A stretch of DNA of 64,000 nt from Oreohelix idahoensis (Eukaryota; Mollusca; Gastropoda; Stylommatophora; Oreohelicidae): assembly GCA_024509875.1 (NCBI GenBank), contig JAMPIV010009910.1, positions 372,001-436,000 on the forward strand. Reading direction: 5' to 3'. Positions within the stretch are counted from its first letter, which is position 1; each line of letters starts with the position of its first letter. Of this stretch, positions 36,393 to 47,033 are shown piece after piece. The translations under genes were made by a program, and so were the position numbers. A model generated the notes under the pieces. The model ran no database searches. It had not been told where the DNA came from and saw nothing but the letters and a program-made list of their open reading frames with translations.

Positions 36393-36553
36393 TTCAAAGT
36401 CTAAATATCATCATTGTAATGTTGCGTAAGAACACATCCTTCAAAGTCTAAATATCATCATTGTACTGTTTTGTAAGAACACATCCTTCAAAGTCTAAAT
36501 ATCATCATTGTACCGTTTTGTTTGAACATATCCTTCAAAATCTAAATATCATC
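36393..36553. repeat. 47-bp tandem repeat, 3.3 copies
   Basis: Units start TTCAAAGTCTAAATATCATC at 36393, 36440, 36487 and a partial at 36534. Confidence 0.88.
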
Positions 36554-36720
36554 ATCATCTTCTTCCTTGTCGCACCTTATGGGGCACAGAGCCACCACAG
36601 CAGCTAATTCCCTTGCAAGAAGATTCTATCAACCAAGCACATGCTCTTGCAGCCATGGTGTCTGTAGCAGTATGGTTTGCATCATGAGGTTGACTGCCTC
36701 ATATAAAACCTTATAATAGT
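36554..36720 (-). pseudogene. possible LINE 3' tail
   Basis: The minus strand reads RAWLIESSCKGISCCGGSVP then HKVRQGRR, like the last residues of LINE proteins, next to an (ATC)n-like tail. Short and diverged. Confidence 0.4.
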
Positions 36721-36763
36721 CGCTTTTTACGTCATGCCTGAGGAACCATTAGTCCTATTCTTT

Positions 36764-36860
36764 CTTTGTCGGGACAAAAAGTCTAATTATACAGTGCTGC
36801 TATTTATAGTATCAACTATAAATAGAGGCAGTGTATAATTAGACTTTTTGTCTTGACAAA
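36764..36860. repeat. palindromic foldback, arms of about 45 bp
   Basis: Left arm TTGTCGGGACAAAAAGTCTA… and right arm …TAGACTTTTTGTCTTGACAA are reverse complements with few mismatches, around a loop of about six bases (near 36812). Probably a MITE. Confidence 0.8.
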
Positions 36861-37303
36861 TATACTTTATGGTTCTGCAGTATGCTTACTGATAATGACT
36901 TTTCAAATTCACCAAATTTTTTTTCAGCATGTTCATTCATCAGTTTGTCTTATTCCGTTGTGTCACATTTATATAAAACGACTTCGTTTATGTTTGTTTG
37001 TTTTTCACCTATTATAGACCTTTAATACCCTTTTCAACCTGACCCGAGGTGGGCCATATCGGTTATAATACTGAAAAGGAACCCAGCTGGCTATATGGGT
37101 TAGTAGTTATCTTGTTCCTACCACTGCGGCTTCTTCAATCAGTTTCTACGTCCTTTTTCCCAAGTGTATTATTGTTGCTTTTGTTACCACTTGTTCTCGC
37201 TTGTTGTTGTCAGCCCTGAAAAGAGTTAGTCCTTAGAAGGACTACTAGCCGAATTGTGGATGCATGTGTATTTTTGGTTTGTTCAGTTTGTGTTTATCTA
37301 TGG

Positions 37304-38704
37304 TAGGGTGGCCATATTGTTCAACACAAAAAGGAGGACAAATGCCATTTTTTGGTCATAAAAAGGAGGACAAGGGAGGACAATATTTTTAAAAAGTAGG
37401 ACACCTTTATTCAATAACTACAAGACGCTGAAACATTTTTTTTTTTACATTCAAGCAATAAGCTAATAAAATCATATTGATTTTGTGCCTACTTATATTT
37501 TTCTGATGATAAAATCTTCAACAAAGTTGGGCTACATTTTAAATATGCATAGAAATCAGAGCATGAAAGCTCCTTGATATTGTACTGCACAAGTAGAGTG
37601 CTTTAAAAGGAATCTTTCCTACAGTGCTTCCAAAGCTACTTCTGTAGAATGCTGTGCAATCACATAAATGATCATAGCAGTTGTTTTGGTTTTGGCACAT
37701 GAGAATTTGCTTGCAATTTCTGAATCGTGGAAAACATTCTTGAGTAACACTGAAGTACAATCCATTGATCTGAAAGAGTTGTGATGTTTTATAGTATGAA
37801 AAGTAAAAGCATCCTCGGCCGCTGCAACTTCTAATCTGTCCTCGCTTATTTCTTTAGTAAAAAATGTCAGTTTTGATTGCAAACATTCAGACGCAAGTGC
37901 TTTCTTGTGCTTTTCTGTTTCTATATGTTTTTTTTTTAAATCAGCTGCACCTTTATTTGCTACTGATACAAATGTGCCGCCTCTGCATACAAGACATTCT
38001 GCTTCATACTCTTGTCGACCACTGGAAAACACTGAATTTTTTGTTTCAATTCATCCGTGAACACACACTTCTGTTTTGGCATTTTGAGCGGGTATCTGTA
38101 ACATAAATATAATATAATGCCATTAATCAATGGTAAATTCGATGTTAAAGTTAAAATTATTTGTAAAATGCAGCAAACGAGGTTTTAATTTTAACAAACC
38201 CATTACTCTACTAGTAACTACTCGTGTATTTTTTCATAATAAACAAATTTGAATAAATATAAAAGCAGTACGAACTAAGGTTAATATTATTTGTACTTTG
38301 CAATAGACAACGAAGTTATATGTTATCCAGCCCCAAGTTCTTATTCATGCCGTTTTGTCTGTTAAATTTTCCCTTAATAGATGCCAATAAACCTAAACAG
38401 CGTTTAACCTGGGTTAAAATATGATAGTAATGTATTATAAACTATCGAACAACATGACAACTTACGGTAGTGTTGTTGGCAATTTGCGCTATCCGTCGAT
38501 TTTGCGGAATAAAAATTCTTAATTCTGACAGAATTTCTGTACTCAGAAATCGGATTCCAGGAAAGATTTTTCAAAATGGTGTCTTTCATGTTAGTAATTT
38601 AGCCAATCACATAAAAGCCGGATATTTTAACATTTTAAAAAAATCCGGCCGGACGCTCAGTTTTGTCACAAAAGCCGGACAAATCCGGACGTCTGGCCAC
38701 CCTA
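37304..38704 (-). mobile_element. hAT DNA transposon relic
   Basis: 1401 bp, starting TAGGGTGGCCA and ending TGGCCACCCTA, flanked by a perfect 8-bp duplication ATCTATGG (37296-37303, 38705-38712). Carries the N-terminal part of a transposase-like gene on the minus strand. Confidence 0.92.
37619..38083 (-). pseudogene. hAT transposase N-terminal fragment
   Basis: Starts near 38083 (MPKQKCVFTDELKQK), with a frameshift near 38030. The main frame then runs 38032-37619: CLVCRGGTFVSVANKGAADL plus a following KKHIETEKHKK, a C2H2/BED-like DNA-binding zinc finger. Next is a conserved hAT-type segment (AFTFHTIKHHNSFRSMDCTS…KFSCAKTKTTAMI). The catalytic and dimerisation regions are missing: the element is too short for them. 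Confidence 0.75.
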
Positions 38705-38712
38705 ATCTATGG

Positions 38713-39024
38713 TGTCTGCTGGTTGTGTTGTCTTTCCTAGCACCAGCTGATGTAGGGTTTTGTTGATTATAGCTGGCAGAAGGTCCTCTAGAATGTCACT
38801 TAATGATTTTGCTTTGGTTGTTGCTTGTATCTTTGTGTTGTTTTATTTGATATGTCAGTGATGACCTGCCATTTTACTTCCATTCTTTTAAGGAATCTTC
38901 ATATTCCGCTTTCATTTCTGCCAACTTTGTGCGCAATGTCTTCTGGGATTTGTTGTTGTATTATTTTCATATCGGTGATCATTTGTTTGACACTTTCGAA
39001 GTCTCCCGGGATTTCCTCGCATCT
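38713..39024 (-). other. degenerate coiled-coil coding remnant, possibly LINE ORF1
   Basis: The minus strand gives charged, Gln/Lys-rich pieces (VKQMITDMKIIQQQIPEDIA, then EMKAEYEDSLKEWK in another frame). It continues on the far side of the SINE dimer at 39676-39800. It resembles LINE ORF1 coiled coils but is too decayed to be sure. Confidence 0.3.
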
Positions 39025-39661
39025 TAATATTAGACAAACATAAAGGTATGTTTTCAGGCACTCGTAAGAAATAAAGAAGTAGAACACTTGGACAACAGAA
39101 AAACAACAGACGTGAGTGGCTTACCCAGGGTTCGAACCCCGTACCTTCCGTACGACAACTCCGTCTAGCTATCAAGCGAATCACACTGACCCCACGGCCA
39201 GCTAGGCATCCCCAAAAAAAGATGCTTTACTGGCTATTTATCAGTAAGAAACACAAGATAACACCGGAAGTATACAGTGGGCAACTCAGCCCCTTAATGA
39301 CGCAATCACTTCTGTTGTTCCACTATTAACAGAAGTGATTGCGTCATTAAGGGGCTGAGTTGCCCACTGTATACTTCCGGTGTTATCTTGTGTTTCTTAC
39401 TGATAAATAGCCAGTAAAGCATCTTTTTTTGGGGATGCCTAGCTGGCCGTGGGGTCAGTGTGATTCGCTTGATAGCTAGGCGGAGTTGTCGTACGGAAGG
39501 TACGGGGTTCGAACCCTGGGTAAGCCACTCACGTCTGTTGTTTTTCTGTTGTCCAAGTGTTCTACTTCTTTATTTCTTACGAGTGCCTGAAAACATACCT
39601 TTATGTTTGTCTAATATTAATTTACTGTTTACAGGCCTCGGGTTTCCCTTCCTTATGTGTT
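39025..39661. mobile_element. inverted SINE dimer (near-perfect palindrome) with 14-bp target duplication
   Basis: Two tRNA-derived SINE copies head to head. The arms 39025-39316 and 39328-39619 are reverse complements over about 292 bp; the one mismatch I found is near 39165. The loop is 11 bp (39317-39327). Each arm has a tRNA-like head with B-box GGTTCGAACCC and the tail CCTTTATGTTTGTCTAATAT. The whole unit is flanked by one duplication, ATTTCCTCGCATCT (39011-39024 and 39662-39675), so it inserted as a dimer. A 40-bp unique tail follows the right arm. Confidence 0.92.
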
Positions 39662-39675
39662 ATTTCCTCGCATCT

Positions 39676-40006
39676 GACTGATGGGAGCTTTGTTGTTGGT
39701 AGTGCTTTCTTTTTCCATTCAGAGTCTTTGTTTTATTCCGTTCACCTCTGCAGCCAGCTGTCTGACATGGGTTGTTAAGCTGTGTTCGTGTTTATTTGAT
39801 AGTGACCTTGCAGCATTCATTTATTTATGCAGCTGTGGTTTATATAACAATTTGTTTACATGATAAGGTTACCTCCCACATACACAACTTCATATTAGTC
39901 ATCTATTACAAAATGCCTAAAGGAGTAGCAGTCATGTTCTTCCGTTGCCTGTTCAGAGACTCCCGGGAAATACGCGCGGCAAAAGGGTTGTCATACATAC
40001 AGTACG
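39676..40006. other. unassigned, partly continuation of the 38.7-39.0 kb remnant
   Basis: The first about 120 bp continue the coiled-coil-like minus-strand remnant interrupted by the SINE dimer. The rest has no recognisable content. Confidence 0.3.
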
Positions 40007-40310
40007 GGACCGAAGACGCAGCAAATGAGATGAATGCAGTCAGCGACCCATAGCTAGACTGCTTGCGTCAGGGTCAGCGAACCAGAGCTGACAAAGACCC
40101 TACTCCACCTCCATGTCGTGGTCCTGGAAACAGGCTGCATCACTGCAGTCTGTCCGAGAGAATAGGGATCGAAGAGGGACGGCAAACCCGGTCCCAAAAA
40201 ATGCCGTTCGGAAGTCGGATGTGTTGGGCCGAAAGGCGCAAATATCACAGCTTCGCTGTAAACGGCGACAGAACGCAACCACCGAACGAGGAAGAAGAAA
40301 CAGATACATA
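40007..40310 (+). repeat. dispersed repeat family R, copy 1
   Basis: About 300 bp matching the reverse complement of 50035-50325. Shared blocks are GTCAGCGACCCATAGCT, GCGTCAGGGTCAGCGAACCA, a 'cctggaaacag' block and 'gcgcaaatat'-type sequence, with a GAA-rich tail. No coding capacity; nature unknown (SINE or MITE). Confidence 0.75.
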
Positions 40311-40313
40311 CAG

Positions 40314-40421
40314 TACTTCTTCTTCCTCTGTGTTCACTTTCAGAGTATGTTCAAAGAAAGCCGTGGTCGGCTTCCGGTTGTTGGTAGGAAAATAAGAATG
40401 AAAACTCATAACCTAGAGGAT
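40314..40421 (-). pseudogene. LINE 3' tail (minus strand), part 1, split by element C
   Basis: The minus strand reads TTAFFEHTLKVNTEEEE, matching the end of the LINE at 18155-18480 (TTAFFENIKVDV). The fragment continues at 49636-49910 on the other side of element C. Confidence 0.75.
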
Positions 40422-43016
40422 TGTCACGTAGGGTTTATATTCATTTAATTTCCTACATCATCTTCCTATTCTTTCACCCGAATTCTCTCTTTTATTATCT
40501 CTGTATTTCCCTTTTTTCCTGTATATTTTTCATCCATTCGTTTTGCGAATATTATTTTCATATAATTCGCAAACTTTACCTGTTTTCCTTTCTCTAAAAC
40601 TGAGAATCGCACCTGGGTGGTATTGCGTACATGTCAGTCGCGCTGGTCGGACGATAGGCGTGAATTTACAGCATTCACTAGACATTCGTCTGAGGGTCTC
40701 TGGCCTGGGGCGTGAAAATTCACCCGAGGGACATGGAAAGTAGACAGAGAGTCTGCATTTCAGTAAACGCATGAGGTTTTTCGTCAGAAAAAACCCGGCT
40801 TAGCGTGAAAATCCACTCCGCACTGCAGACGGTGGTCTGAGATTTGCAACTCATGCAAGCCCTCGGCCACTGATGGCTGTTACGTCACGCGATAAGCAGA
40901 CGAAGGTGTTATACGGACAGGGGAGACTATTTCGCTTGGCGAAATAAGATTAGGATCCTGTGTCCGATTTTTAAGATATTGGCCAAGTTTGAAACTTTAA
41001 TTTCATTCTCGCTCATAGACTCACAGTAGATAGGTTGCTCGTAAACAGAATAGCTGTTAGCGAAGATCTCAGTTTGTTTCGGCAATTTGTCGAACTTCTA
41101 GACTTCCAGAAATATTTTCAGCATTTTTATTCTTAAGTTGTGCGACTACCTGTAATTCTGTGGTTGAGGTAATTAATATGATAGATATATAGATTTTGTG
41201 AGTGTTAAATCGCTTAATTCATTTTAATCTATTTCTTTAGCGCAGAAGAGAAATAAAGTGGTAGGCTATTATATTTTCTAGGGAAGCATTCAGTGGAAAG
41301 CAGAATAAAATTAAAATTTCTAGCTTATAACGGCAATTGTAGCTATTTATGAATTTAATTTAACCGCTAATACTCAGTCGAGTGTATTTTTCTAAACTAA
41401 CGTATAAACTCTAGAATCGAGCCTCATGAATGGTGACGGAATACGCACGTGTTCCTAATTCATGAGGATTGCTGATTTTTAAATATAACTTACGTCACGG
41501 GAAGTTTAAATGATAAGCAAAGCTCTCTGCTTGCAAGTTTAAATGTAAGTTATAACCAGTACAGATTCTGTTTATTATATTATATGTGTTATTTTTCCTC
41601 CACACAGTGAAAGTTTTGGGGTGACCCTAACTTTACCAGCACCTAGTAGTAGTTTCCATACTTGTGAAGAAATAGACAGTCCTTATTTTGAACCACGTGG
41701 GTTTCTTAAGTACCACTGGTCTAAACAGTGCATATGCAACCCGAGTTAGCCAGAAATACTATATCCCAATAACGGGTTTTCAAAGACTGTAATGATAAAT
41801 ACTGGACCTTGGAGCCAGATCTTAATTTCTTCTAGAAACTCTACGTAATTTTTCTGCCTGGTGGCGCGAAATACTTCAAGTATTAACTAACATTTCCCGA
41901 CTATATATATATATATTTTTTTGTGGACAAATCTGTGGTGTGACTAAAGTGAATCCTATACTGAGGGAAGGCACCGACCTGACATTCATCATTTTTAGAA
42001 ACCTACGCTATTGACACTGTGCTCTGCTAACTCCCGCGCCTGGAATAATTGTTAGGTGACTTAATCAGACATTTGAACAAATTTGCACACCCAAGTAGTC
42101 GTTCCCGGAGACTCCGAGTTAAATACGTCTTTTGGAACTGGGGACTTCTTGGCAGAAGACTGCATTTTTTTGAGTCTGTGTGAAAATCTAAAATCAGTGT
42201 GTTCCAAGAGGCAGCGAGCAAAGTCGTGAGTACATGTATGAGAGGCCATGGCGGAATGAATGAGTGTACGCTGGTTTGAGTGATATTTTCACTATTATAT
42301 CTTTGACACCCTGTTGCTGTCCTAATTTTTTTTTCAATCTGCATAATTTGTTGCTAAGGCTAGAGTTCTTGTGTTTTTGTCTTAGGTTAAATCAGATTTT
42401 TTTTCAAACTCTGTGCATATAATTACGAGATAAAACAAAGAAAACTCTTAGACTCAAACCCTATGTATCTGTGACTCGGGCGCCATCATCTGTTCTCTTA
42501 ACGGGGCCGGGCTAAACCTAGAGTTAACACTATAACGGGGCTATCATCCTTGCAACATTTCCTTGAATTTTTATGACTATGTGTATATGTATTTTCCTTG
42601 ATGTACTTTCTTTGATGTTGTGAGCCGATTTTTCCTGATATTAAAATCGCTCTTGAACTTAATAATCGTGTTTGGTCAGCTCGTTCTAGATAATATATAT
42701 ATCATTGTTATAGTTTTCCCACGTCTGTGTGTTTACCTGTCGTCACGTGTATGTGCGTGCCTGTGAGTGATAGAAATATACGTAATATGTATATTGGTGT
42801 AGTCTGTCTGACGCTGTAACAACTGTTGTAGAAGATAGGTGAGAGAGAGAAGAATTCTTTTCGCTTTCAGAGACAGCCACTATATCAAAATCTATCATCT
42901 CACGTGTGTGGAAATTCTATTACCTTTCACTAACTCTCACTGAGTCTATCACCTATTCAAACCTATTCAGAAGGGACCAAACCTAGTCTTAATTCTCCTA
43001 TCGAAAATCTACGACA
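40422..43016 (+). repeat. element C 5' LTR
   Basis: 2595 bp, unusually long for a Gypsy-type LTR, near-identical to 47034-49635. Contains half-CRE motifs (TTACGTCAC near 40889 and near 41492). Small frames on both strands are repeated in the other LTR but show no coding signature. Confidence 0.95.
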
Positions 43017-43213
43017 AATGAGGGCTCGTTTCCGGTCTTTGAACTAAGAATAGGAAGACGAGTACGACAAATGGTCGCTCGTTACCGGGAATTGAACCCA
43101 AAATCCTAAGGCGATACGACAAATGGGTTCTCGTCCGTAGGATTTTTGAACTTAGAATAGGAAGACGAGTACGACAAATGTGGACTCGTCTATCTGGATT
43201 TTGAACTTAAGAT
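43011..43213 (+). repeat. element C: four tandem LTR-end/PBS-like units of 52-55 bp
   Basis: Units start ACGACAAATG at 43011, 43064, 43116 and 43171. The first unit's ACGACA is the LTR terminus itself. Each unit continues with a variable stretch and a CTCGT core (AGGGCTCGTTTCCGG, GTCGCTCGTTACCGGG, GGTTCTCGTCCGTAGG, TGGACTCGTCTATCTGG), then TTGAACT…GAATAGGAAGACGAGT in three of them. The core resembles element A's tRNA-Pro PBS. Which unit, if any, primes cannot be told. Confidence 0.8.
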
Positions 43214-43873
43214 TCTGTATTCTGATATAGAGTAAGAGTGTGATGTCTTGTGACTGTGTATCTTTTAAAAAAATATTACCCCCTAGACTAGCGATCTGTT
43301 TACGGGCGTGCTGACCACACAAACTAATAAGTTTTTTTTTCCACAGCATCTTTGAATAATATACATTTTGGTTACAGGTTGATTTTGTCGGGATATATGT
43401 TAACTGCTGATTGTAATACTAAATGCTGGTAAAGTGGTGAGTGTATAACATTCACTGGGTACTGAGGCAGAACGGCGTTTGAACTAAGTTAAGGAGTGTG
43501 TTTCGGACTTTTTGTCCAGATTAATTCCCTCCCTTACCCGATCTGACTTCAGGGGCGAACTTATAGTGGATTTTTAAAAATTAAGGGATTATTTTTCTCT
43601 TTAATTTTTGCAATATTCTTTTGCTTTTCCACTGTAGCAACTTATTTTTCAGTTGTAATCTTAACTACCATTTATTTGGCGTAGTCGTGTTTTGCATTGA
43701 GTGCTTTATTGCCGATAATAGCAGCGATAGTTAGATTTTATTTTGGAGGAGGTATCCCAGGGTTAAGGATATCATCTTTTGATTTTTGGTAATTTTTTTT
43801 CTCGTAAGTGGTAGGAACCAGTGTATCCTTTTTCCTATTTTCTTTCTCCACTAGTCTCAGTCACTGACATAAT
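43214..43873 (+). other. element C leader
   Basis: Untranslated, T-rich, no recognisable content. It ends with CAGTCACTGACATAAT before the start codon. Confidence 0.6.
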
Positions 43874-46800
43874 ATGGCCGAGAGGGCAAAGCTTAGACAA
43901 CTTCTCAGGGACGAAGCGAGAGAGGAGGGACTGGAAGGAGAGGAAGCGAAAGCTTTTGTCAGAGACGAACTGGAGAGATATGACGCGGAGAGAAACGCAG
44001 CCGAAGCTTTACAGCAGAAGAAGATGGACGAGGAAATGGAAATTCGCAGGATGCAGCATGAGGAAAGAGAGAAGGAGAAGCAGAGACAGCATGAGGAAAG
44101 AGAGAAGGAGAAACAGCATGAGAAGGAGAGAGAAGAGAGACAGCACGAGTTGGCTCTTAAAACTCTAGAATTCCAAAGTCGTGGTGCTGCCTCTACCTCC
44201 AGCAATGGAGAGTCTTCTCCTCATTCTTCCTTAACTGACCCTGCTAACACTCAATCTCTTCAACTAAATGCTATGTCTTTCACTCTTGAATCTTTTCCTT
44301 GTCCAAATGAGAAGATTGACACATGGTTAGAAAAATTTGAGAAAATTGCAACTCTGTACGGGTTAGAGAGGTCGCGTTGGAATATGAAACTTTCCCAGGC
44401 CCTAAAAGGTTCTGCTTATGATGTTTATTCTAAGCTGGAAAGTAGCCAACAAGACGACTACGATGTGTTGAAGAAAGCGTTACTGGAGCGCTTTGAAATG
44501 AACGCTCGCAAGTTTTTGCAACTGTTTCGCAACAGCCGGAAAGAGAATTCTGAAACTTTTCACCAGTTCTCATCTCGTCTTAAGGGATATCTAACAAAGT
44601 GCCTTGAGCTTTCGCAGCTCCCCTCTACCTATGAAGGTCTTGAGGAACTTGTTCTAACTGAACAAATAAAGAACACTTTGTCTGCTGATACCCGGAGATT
44701 TCTCGCTGAGCAGGGGGCAGAAAAACTTGAAGACATTTTGGAAAAGTCTGAGCGTTATCACAATGCGCTGGCTGAACTACCGGCCACAAAGCGGAAACCG
44801 ACAGAGGAGCATTTTCGAAAACATAACCTAGAGCAATCTTCTCAGGCTTCTAACCAAAACAACCACAGAGAAACTGGACCTCAAAACCCCCCTCCTGAAA
44901 AATCCAAGTTCTACAAGAACAAGTACCCCAACCACCCCAAACAGTCTGATCAACCCGACCGCCCTACATGGCAGCGTAGCCAGAAACGACAAGGTGGCAA
45001 AGGGAGAACCCCTGAGCACGGGACATATGATCAGACCGAGCACACCGAGCCGAAACGCATCGGATGCTTATTGACAGTCTCGCAAGGCGGAATTATTGAC
45101 AGTGATTCCCAACCTGTTGGGGATAGACCCTCAACGCGAGGTACTGTTACTTTGAACGGTTCTCAAACTTCTTGCTTATTTGACACGGGGCTTTCTTATG
45201 ATTGCATTGTTGCCAGAAACCTGGTTAAACCCGGTCAAGAGACAGGAGAGACCGTCAAACTTTGTGGAGTTCGTAAGAGTGATGCACCTACAGCGCTTCC
45301 CATCGCATTGGTGGAGATACACTCTGACTTTGTCAGAGGTGTGATCAAAGCGGCTGTTATGGATGATCCCATCTACCCAGTCATACTTGGCGGGAGATAC
45401 GTGTGTATTGGGAAACCGGAAGAGCCGATTGTGGCAGCAGTAACTACAAGAGGGCAAACCAAGAAGGAACGGGAGCCTGCGCCTAATTTGTTACCTATGG
45501 AACTTAAAGAAGCGCAATACAAGGACCCTACCTTGGCACCCTGCTTTAGGAAACTGCCCATGGCGAAGGAACCCAAACAGCACGGGGACATTTTTTCTGA
45601 GGATGGCGTACTTTATCGGAGAACGGGCAAGCCTGACCAAGGTTACAACCAGCTCCTAGTACCGAAACAGTACAGAAGCCAAATCCTAGAAATGGGGCAC
45701 TCTCTTCCCTTTAGCGGACATATGGGACAGAACGCCACAAACCAACGTATAACCACTCATTATTGGTGGCCAGGAGTAAATACTGATATTATCAGATATG
45801 TCAAATCCTGTGCCCAGTGCCAACGTGTGCCACCCAAGCAACGGGCACCCCCAGTCCACATGGGTGAAATGCCAATAATGGGAACACCATTCGAACGGGT
45901 TGTGATCGACATTTTAGGGCCTTTCGAAAGGACTAAAAGAAGGAACAGGTTCATCCTGACCTTAGTCGATACATGCACTTTATGGGCAGAAGCTATCCCG
46001 CTAACATGCGCAGATGCCAAGCATGTCGCAGAAGCCCTCGTGCAGATTTTCACTCGGTTGGGATTCCCTCAGCAAGTGTTGACGGATAATGGATCTCCAT
46101 ACCGAAACCTGTTGATGGATGAGATCGTTAAGATCTTGAGGACCCAGCACATCCACACTAAGCCATATACTCCGGCCGGAAATGGGCTCGTGGAACGTGC
46201 TAATGGAAACCTCACCATGATGCTAAGTAAGCTGGCACAAGTGAAACCTGAAGATTGGGATCTCTGTATTCCTGCAGCATTATTTGGCTACAGAGAATCT
46301 CCTCATACTTCCACAGGATTTCCGCCAGCTACACTCTTATTCGGCAGACCCATTAAGGGCCCGCTTGAAGCCTTACTTCAGTCTCTGACAGACGAGAAGG
46401 CTGATGAGACAGTTGTCTCAGCCAGTAAATATGTGTCGGTTTTAAAGGAACGGTTGAAACTAGGGTGGGACCTAGCAACGACTAACTTTAAGCGAGCACG
46501 CACCAAGCACGCTAACCGATACAGGAAAGTCGCGGAAGAGAGAGAACTGGAAGCAGGAGAGAAAGTTTTGGTGTTGCTCCCTACCGAGAACAACCAACTG
46601 AAGATCGGATGGCAAGGGCCGTTTACCGTCCTGAAAAAGATTTCTAAGGCTAACTACCAGATCTCTATTGAAGGAAAGGAGAAGGTTTTCCATTTAAATC
46701 TCTTAAAGAGATACTTGGAAAAACCAGTGCCAACCTCCGACCATCTCCTGACGATCGCCAAAACTGACGAAGATGACGATAGTGGCAGGGATATTCCACC

Positions 46801-46906
46801 GCTATCACAGGAAATCTTTCAAAAATGTCAGAAGCGGCGACGCTCTTTCAAGCGCGCATATGAGACATTCCAGGGGAAGGAAACTTTGAGGAGTGGACTT
46901 GAGTAG
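43874..46906 (+). CDS. element C Gag-protease-integrase polyprotein, intact, without RT
   Basis: 1010 codons from MAERAKLRQLLRDEAREEG, no stop or frameshift. Residues 1-100: charged coiled coil (KEKQRQHEERE repeats). About 130-310: SCAN-like capsid, related to element A's. No CCHC knuckle; a basic Asn/Pro/Lys-rich linker instead. Protease FDTGLSYDC has its Asp at residue 437, with Leu replacing the usual Ala/Cys. The integrase zinc domain starts at His 609 and ends CAQCQ. The DDE core is complete: Asp 679 (VIDILGP), Asp 738 (LTDNGSP) and Glu 774 (NGLVERANG), with 35 residues between the last two. A GPY/F module follows (GWQGPFTVLKK…HLNLLKRY), then a short acidic/basic tail. The ORF ends where RT begins in element D. 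Integrase looks functional by motif; cDNA must come from another element's RT. Confidence 0.95.
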   Translation: MAERAKLRQLLRDEAREEGLEGEEAKAFVRDELERYDAERNAAEALQQKKMDEEMEIRRMQHEEREKEKQRQHEEREKEKQHEKEREERQHELALKTLEFQSRGAASTSSNGESSPHSSLTDPANTQSLQLNAMSFTLESFPCPNEKIDTWLEKFEKIATLYGLERSRWNMKLSQALKGSAYDVYSKLESSQQDDYDVLKKALLERFEMNARKFLQLFRNSRKENSETFHQFSSRLKGYLTKCLELSQLPSTYEGLEELVLTEQIKNTLSADTRRFLAEQGAEKLEDILEKSERYHNALAELPATKRKPTEEHFRKHNLEQSSQASNQNNHRETGPQNPPPEKSKFYKNKYPNHPKQSDQPDRPTWQRSQKRQGGKGRTPEHGTYDQTEHTEPKRIGCLLTVSQGGIIDSDSQPVGDRPSTRGTVTLNGSQTSCLFDTGLSYDCIVARNLVKPGQETGETVKLCGVRKSDAPTALPIALVEIHSDFVRGVIKAAVMDDPIYPVILGGRYVCIGKPEEPIVAAVTTRGQTKKEREPAPNLLPMELKEAQYKDPTLAPCFRKLPMAKEPKQHGDIFSEDGVLYRRTGKPDQGYNQLLVPKQYRSQILEMGHSLPFSGHMGQNATNQRITTHYWWPGVNTDIIRYVKSCAQCQRVPPKQRAPPVHMGEMPIMGTPFERVVIDILGPFERTKRRNRFILTLVDTCTLWAEAIPLTCADAKHVAEALVQIFTRLGFPQQVLTDNGSPYRNLLMDEIVKILRTQHIHTKPYTPAGNGLVERANGNLTMMLSKLAQVKPEDWDLCIPAALFGYRESPHTSTGFPPATLLFGRPIKGPLEALLQSLTDEKADETVVSASKYVSVLKERLKLGWDLATTNFKRARTKHANRYRKVAEERELEAGEKVLVLLPTENNQLKIGWQGPFTVLKKISKANYQISIEGKEKVFHLNLLKRYLEKPVPTSDHLLTIAKTDEDDDSGRDIPPLSQEIFQKCQKRRRSFKRAYETFQGKETLRSGLE

Positions 46907-47018
46907 GAATTGGACAGAGATGGAGGGGGAAGATGAGAGGGAAGAGGACAGACACCCCGAAGCTACGGTTATAGGAAATTAAACTCCATAACGTAGACAT
47001 GGAGTGCTTCCATATCTT

Positions 47019-47033
47019 AAAGGGGGGAGGCTC
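47019..47033 (+). other. element C polypurine tract
   Basis: AAAGGGGGGAGG followed by CTC directly before the 3' LTR. A strong plus-strand primer candidate. Confidence 0.85.

Noticed and set aside
42027..42344. 105-codon minus frame repeated at 48646-48957
   Set aside because: LTR sequence of element C without motif; not an accessory gene on present evidence.
45176..45591. Antisense frames within element C's ORF
   Set aside because: Shadows of the sense coding region; no recognisable domain.
43874..46906. Element C's ORF as a domesticated host gene
   Set aside because: Flanking near-identical LTRs, polypurine tract and target duplication show a mobile element; no sign of exon structure or loss of mobility features other than RT.
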